Shown piece after piece: positions 59,660 through 64,000 of a DNA stretch of 64,000 bases. The position numbers were made by a program, and so were the translations under genes. The stretch comes from Sipunculus nudus. Its lineage: Eukaryota > Annelida > Sipuncula > Golfingiida > Sipunculidae. The notes beneath the pieces are model-generated. The model did not search any database, was not told where the DNA came from, and worked only from the letters and a program-made list of their open reading frames with translations. The stretch is from NCBI GenBank assembly GCA_026874595.1, contig CM049314.1:29651729-29715728 (forward strand). The letters are read 5' to 3'. How positions within the stretch are numbered: the first letter of the stretch is position 1; each line of letters opens with the position of its first letter.

Positions 59660-60980
59660 TATAAAATATTTTGCAGCTTAAAACCACATTCCAAACAATT
59701 TGTTTGCCATATGGTGACACCAGTTGTTTTACTTACATTTAATTTTTCCTTTTAGTCATGTAGGAATTGCTCTTGTCGTACAGTCAGGAGCATTGTAATG
59801 TCAAATTTCAAACGCCTGGAGAATACTATTCTTTTAATAATAACTTGCTAATTTAAGTTTAGCATAATTTTCGGTTGTTTAGCATAATTTTAAATTAGGT
59901 TTTATTATTGTGACTATGATATACTAATTATATAAAAATAATTTAGTATTGTAACATGTGATCTTACTGTTTTACTCTATAATTTTTTATCTAAGTTAAG
60001 CAGTCATTTCATGCGCTTGTCAGCAAGGGTATCATGAAATGATTTTTTTAAATGATTAAAATTACTAAAATACTATTTTTTTATTATTGTCATAATTATT
60101 ATCATGATTGTTCTTTTTAAATATATGTTTTCACAAAAGTGTATATAAAAATAAACAAAATAGCATATATCTATTTTAAAAATATAAACAATTTAAATAG
60201 TATGTTATTATAATTACATATACATCTATTTAACTGTCATATCAGATCTCAGCTTATTCCAGCAGTTTACAGCTTAAATTAAAGAACGAGACTCCATTAC
60301 GAGCAGACACGCCCAGCGGAAAAGGCTGGCTGCTGAGCGTTTAATCTTCCAGACAGCTGGATTTCCAAAAGTAGGAACCCCGATACTAATTTACTGGAAT
60401 GACATGGCTGGTTCATTGGAATGAGATTGGTTAGTCGTAGAAATAGAGCACAAATGATTGATCATACGATACGCCAAATTTGCGACAATCAGATATCACT
60501 TTTCCTGTAAATCAAACCAGTGTTTAGCGGGAGTTCTGATCCACTGCCGCGCATCCCTTTGTAATTTGATCCCTATTTGCCAAAAATAGTATTTTCACGA
60601 TATCTAATGCCCTGGACCAGATCTATGACATCGGTTAATCATGGATTTAGCCAGGTTTCTTTTTTCGCAAATCACTTTTCTTACCGCCCCATCGCTCATC
60701 TTTATCTTATCTTAACGGATCACGTGATCTGAGAATACCCCTATTTAATTAAGTTCAATGCTTTTTAATTTCCGGAGCGATAAGCCCAGACAATTTACGT
60801 TTAATAAAACTACTGAACTTACTATATCAGTAACATAAATTTATTTCTGTCTGTCCCAAAGAAATGTCAGGGACATTTCCTGTCTTGGTATGGCCCCCGG
60901 GATAAAGCTAAATCAATTTACAGATCTAATATCGTCCAATTTTATTAGAATTCACTGGTTGTGATAATATGGGAGGTAGA
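59660..60980. other. Intron 1, no gene recognised
   Basis: A very AT-rich part (59740-60240) is followed by a mixed-composition, repeat-free part (60250-60900), which is a candidate regulatory region (see findings). Confidence 0.3.
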
Positions 60981-60984
60981 CTGT

Positions 60985-61270
60985 GCGTTCTAGTCGATCT
61001 TCTGGTCCTGGAAAGTGGAGTGGTAACACGCTCGGTTCTCTTCGCAAGCAAACTCGGTTTGATCTCCGGCGTGGTCATGAGGGCGGTTTTTGAAGTCTGT
61101 CCAAGGCGGTGGTTTTCTCCGGGTTCTCCGGTTTCCTCCACCCTATACACACACTACTGAATGCCACCATCCTTGCCGTGGAGAATCTTTATTTAGTGGC
61201 TATGACTACTTGTACAAGACATTAAAATAATATATGTTATAACTAAAATAATAAAAAACTAAAAAATATG
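60985..61270 (+). mobile_element. tRNA-derived SINE (GGTTTTCTCCGGG family)
   Basis: Head with AGTGGTAACACGCTCGG and B-box-like TCGGTTTGATCTCCGG. The body has GGTGGTTTTCTCCGGG then TTCTCCGGTTTCCTCC. A 3' end with ACTTGTACAAGACATTAAA is followed by an AT-rich repetitive tail (TATGTTATAACTAAAATA). It ends about 200 bp before exon 2. The body word recurs in many invertebrate SINEs (recalled). Confidence 0.7.
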
Positions 61271-61469
61271 TTATAACTAAAATATGTTACAACCAAGAGG
61301 TTGCAGGCTGAGCCTACACAACTACCTGCGCCAGGAACCTAAGCATACTTCCTGGTGCATGTTCGTCCAGTGTCACAGTGAGCTAACATTATTCACGGAT
61401 GAGCCACGGTAGAAATACGTGTACTAACTCTAAACAGATTATTATGATGTAACTATTTTATATTTACAG

Positions 61470-61579
61470 GTATGTAACTCAAGACACAAGTGTTTGGGAT
61501 TAAATAATAATGAGACAGAAGATGATCTCATGGACCCACAGCTCACACCGCTTGAAATTCAGGAAGAACTCGGGGTCAA
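61470..61579 (+). CDS. DNER: DNER-like receptor, exon 2
   Basis: Acceptor TATTTACAG and donor GTAAGT; 110 nt, entry phase 0, exit phase 2. Encodes residues 69 to about 105: two cysteines (VCNSRHKC), a sequon (NNNET as NET) and an acidic Leu/Glu-rich stretch. The other two frames are closed by stops, which supports the phase chosen. This segment lies in the pre-EGF linker of the ectodomain and has little recognisable conservation; its call rests on splice signals and phase continuity with exon 3. Confidence 0.7.
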
Positions 61580-62138
61580 GTAAGTGCATGGTCGAAACAT
61601 TGTCCTTTCTCCGTATTCGATCCGCCGGGCTAATGTTATGCCGATATTTGTTTTGCGACGTTTGACGGCGTCGATGTCGGCCAGTTTTTCGCCAATTTTC
61701 GTTAATTTTTGCCGTCCTTGCGATCTGCGGACCTATCGCAACTACCCTTCTCTAGGTCCGCCACATTGCCCGACGCCGATTCGGTTGCACGACAGGGTAA
61801 AACTTAAAGTCATATCGGCAACTATTTCGCACTAGCCCGACAAAACCCACGGTATTTGTCGTACATCAAAATCGGCATAAGAAAAAAAGATATATGTACA
61901 CTCAATGATTTTGTATCATAGCACCTGTTCACTCTCCCAACTAAAACCTAATAGGATTTACCGTCGAACGTTTAAATGTGTGTTTAAGAAGAAAGAGGAA
62001 ATTTTATGGAGCAAAAGGGACGTGTTAGTAGGAAATTTGCGTATAAGTAACATGCACGTGATGTGTTACTAAGTATGAATGTCGTAAAATTCATCATATG
62101 TTACTCTTTCATTTACCTAAATTTACATATTATTTCAG
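61580..62138 (+). other. DNER: DNER intron 2
   Basis: 559 bp, GT-AG. At 61634-61880 TTATGCCGATATTTG on the left and AAAATCGGCATAA on the right form a weak inverted pair that may mark a decayed small transposon. The 83-codon frame across it is not a gene. Confidence 0.6.
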
Positions 62139-62314
62139 GTTCTTCGTCAATAAGTCTTTTGACGTGCCCTTCACCTTGTCAGTATTATGGGTGAGTGAGG
62201 AGGGGTTTAGGATGTGTAAGTCAGAGGGCGGAGTGGTGGTGTCACCAGACAAACCAGGCCATGACATCACCCTGGATAAACGGTTCTTGAAAACCGGAAA
62301 CAACTACTTTATAG
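62139..62314 (+). CDS. DNER: DNER-like receptor, exon 3 (pre-EGF domain)
   Basis: Acceptor TTATTTCAG and donor GTAGGG; 176 nt, entry phase 2, exit phase 1. Encodes residues 105-163. The pattern LSVLWVSEEGFRMC, then SPDKPG and GNNYFI, matches the vertebrate DNER ectodomain just before its third EGF repeat (aliphatic-LLWK-x-GFQQC and GNNHFI as recalled). This is the most diagnostic segment for the identification. One sequon (NKS) is present. The exon stays open from acceptor to donor only in this frame. Confidence 0.85.
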
Positions 62315-62941
62315 GTAGGGCATTAATTATATATATTTAATTTACATAATTGTACCTTGTTGTAAATTATGTCTCATATTTTGATGATACTATTTACTCA
62401 ATATTTTGGAAATAAACAACGGACTAAATCTGACGTGAAAAGTTCCTCAAAGAAAAGAAAACGCTGAATAAGAACACTGTAAAGTCTACAAACATTTTTT
62501 AGACGCACCGTACATGTTGGACGACTCACTGGTATCCTCCATGAGACCGATATTTATGACATATCTAAGTAAGCATAGCAGTGCAATAATTTTCTCGTTA
62601 TAGACATCTTAAGATTTTGGGATGAAAGCATGGCCTGCATGGTAGAACAAATGTTAGATGTATTCTCAATTGAAAAAAAAAGACCCCCTGTAGAACTGGG
62701 CTGGGGTTGGGATAGGGAAGGTGGGGGGTTTGCATCTTTCAGACTCAGATAAAGGAAAATGCCATAAGAAGCCTTTAAATTGAACGTAATTTCATATCTA
62801 ACAGTTTAAGGATTTTCAAATGCCCCATTGGATAAGTAAATGAAGTGAGACATATAAGAGCTGGGTACAAGTCTAGTTTTGGAGAAAACTTAATATCAAT
62901 ATTAAATCATTTATAAACCACTTTCTTTCTTTTGCTCATAG
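62315..62941 (+). other. DNER: DNER intron 3
   Basis: 627 bp, GT-AG, AT-rich, with one GT/GGG-rich patch at about 62699-62731. No element was recognised. Confidence 0.7.
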
Positions 62942-63078
62942 TTGACACAAATGACCCGATTATCCAATGTCAGTTCGGACTGCGGCTGAACATTACCGTA
63001 AAGACACAGGAATGCGTGGGTCCAGGGCAGCCTTCACTGTGCTGGGGTAGAGGGCGCTGCGTTTCTGGGCGAGGACAG
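62942..63078 (+). CDS. DNER: DNER-like receptor, exon 4 (end of pre-EGF domain, start of EGF repeat)
   Basis: Acceptor TTTGCTCATAG and donor GTGAGT; 137 nt, entry phase 1, exit phase 0. Encodes residues 164-209: a beta-rich run FGLRLNITVK with a sequon (NIT), a cysteine at ECVGPG, then the first half of an EGF-like repeat (CWGRGRC). Vertebrate DNER has the same order (ALRL-TLVVK, CVPG, CSGKGKC; recalled). The GAGGGCGCTGCG inside the exon resembles a CTCF core, probably by chance. Confidence 0.85.
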
Positions 63079-63920
63079 GTGAGTGCAAAATTAATATTTC
63101 CATGGAGGTACCATTCTTATATCGTCATGATATATCTGATCGTTATTTTTTTCGCTTAATTATTTGGAATTCAAGTTAAGTACATGAAACGTATATTCTT
63201 TCTAGCTTTGTAAAATTATTTTTTTATTGTCATTTACATTTCGTGATTCTTCACACCGTACCGATGCGGACAAACAAGAGTACCACTTTGCGGGCGCATT
63301 CTAGTACCCGGGCGACATCTACATTTAAATATAGATGTCTTACGTATATCAGGATGGTTAGGGTTTGCGGACGTCAAACTCTGCCACCCAAAATGCACCG
63401 GGGCTTCTAAATACACCAGCGGCGTATGTATAAATGTATTGAAGAAGGTGATTTAGTCCGTTCAAATATGTTGGACAAGAATTGTTTAATCTCAAATATA
63501 AACATTAACATGAGCGTTTCTGTGGTAAGGACTTCACGGCACAAGTAACTTTTTGTAAGCACACGCAAGTGAAATGTGAACAGGGGATGTTCCTGTGGTA
63601 GATCTCTGTGGTAGATCCAAGCATTGGTGCGATTGCACTCCCAGGGCCCGCAGATTAAGTAGTCATCGGGCCTTGTTATCAACAGGATATAAAGTAAGAG
63701 GAAGCGTATAATACTGCCCTGACACATACTTTGAAACCGAAATGGAATTCTGCACCTGTATATGTATATACTTAGAGTTAAGCTGGCATTGAAAATGGAG
63801 GCGGTTACCTCCAAAATATTAAAAATTAAATACCGGAATATTAAGAAAATGTTTGATTAGATATATCTCTGTAAAATACATTCCAAGTTATTTTATTTTT
63901 ATCTCGTGTTTTGTTTACAG
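63079..63920 (+). other. DNER: DNER intron 4
   Basis: 842 bp, GT-AG. It contains a 5'-truncated SINE of the GGAGGCGGTTACCT family at about 63525-63830. The long minus-strand frame over that SINE is an artefact. Confidence 0.7.
63525..63830 (+). mobile_element. 5'-truncated SINE, GGAGGCGGTTACCT family, in DNER intron 4
   Basis: The core CACTCCCAGGGCCCGCAGAT, then GTAGTCATCGGGCC, matches the reverse complement of 29790-29880. The tail AAAATGGAGGCGGTTACCTC at 63795-63813 matches the same family. No A/B-box head was found, so the copy is truncated at its 5' side. Confidence 0.7.
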
Positions 63921-64000
63921 CCCTCCTTCCGTTGTTCTTGTTGCCATGGTTACACCGGCACGTATTGTGATGACATCGATTCTTGTGCGAGTGCTCCGTG
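63921..64000 (+). CDS. DNER: DNER-like receptor, exon 5 (partial; EGF repeats continue beyond the window)
   Basis: Acceptor TTTGTTTACAG; entry phase 0; open to the window edge. Encodes residues 210-235. RCSC followed by CHGYTGTYC closes the first EGF repeat (C-x-C-x8-C pattern with GYTGTYC). DDIDSC opens the next, and the final partial codon TG probably begins another Cys. An extra cysteine directly after the C-x-C (RCSCC) is absent from vertebrate DNER as recalled. Further EGF repeats, the membrane segment and the cytoplasmic tail must lie to the right. Confidence 0.88.

Larger units (their letters stand above)
15911..61469 (+). other. DNER: DNER intron 1 (45.6 kb)
   Basis: It runs from GTAAGT at 15911 to TATTTACAG at 61469. 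Introns 2-4 are only 559, 627 and 842 bp. A very long first intron behind a signal-peptide exon is common in neural adhesion and signalling genes and often hosts enhancers. No additional coding exon could be supported inside it; its repeats are listed individually. Confidence 0.65.

Noticed and set aside
61584-61835. 83-codon frame just after DNER exon 2
   Set aside because: It begins inside intron 2 and spans a possible small repeat; exon 2 ends at a strong GTAAGT donor.
63407-63814. 135-codon minus-strand frame
   Set aside because: It translates a SINE and flanking sequence in DNER intron 4, antisense to the gene, without an identifiable domain.

Overview
The window is animal nuclear DNA. 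Genes are sparse, coding segments are bounded by GT-AG introns, the background is AT-rich, and there are many (TA)n arrays, homopolymer G/C runs, tRNA-derived SINEs and MITE-like elements. The repeat style, long introns and intronless GPCR fit a lophotrochozoan, most likely a mollusc. No diagnostic marker gene is present, so that placement is inference.

Two genes can be supported. At the left edge (300-1268, +) is an intronless class A GPCR with seven hydrophobic segments and N/LAFAD/ERY/NPIVY signatures, but with no proline in TM5 and CVAP in place of CWxP in TM6. From 15707 to beyond the right edge lies a Delta/Notch-like EGF-related receptor (DNER) homologue on the + strand. Exon 1 carries the signal peptide (15707-15910) and is followed by a 45.6-kb intron. 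Exons 2-4 (61470-61579, 62139-62314, 62942-63078) encode the pre-EGF ectodomain and enter the first EGF repeat. Exon 5 (63921 to the edge) completes that repeat and opens the next. All splice phases agree (0, 2, 1, 0).

The rest is repeats and unannotated single-copy-looking sequence. Left of exon 1 there are inverted palindromic repeats (2.3-4.3 kb), a CGCGAAAAT-armed element (6.6-7.0 kb), simple repeats and SINE pieces. Intron 1 holds two tandem blocks of about 1.7 and 1.4 kb built on 330-bp units (19.8-23.0 kb), several tRNA-SINEs, a 47-bp satellite (38.8-39.2 kb), a 636-bp higher-order repeat (54.7-55.6 kb), a PIF/Harbinger-type MITE with intact TTA target duplication (55979-56326) and a 0.67-kb TIR element rich in GTCG words (about 58994-59659).

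The most striking points: in both genes an upstream ORF stops exactly on the start codon of the main ORF (in the GPCR this uORF is a run of ATG codons made by a GAT microsatellite), and the 330-bp repeat units carry five regularly spaced copies of a CTCF-consensus-like word alongside overlapping TCAAGGTCA nuclear-receptor half-sites. There is no sign of a wholly new multi-gene system; apart from the two genes this is ordinary repeat-rich intron and intergenic DNA.
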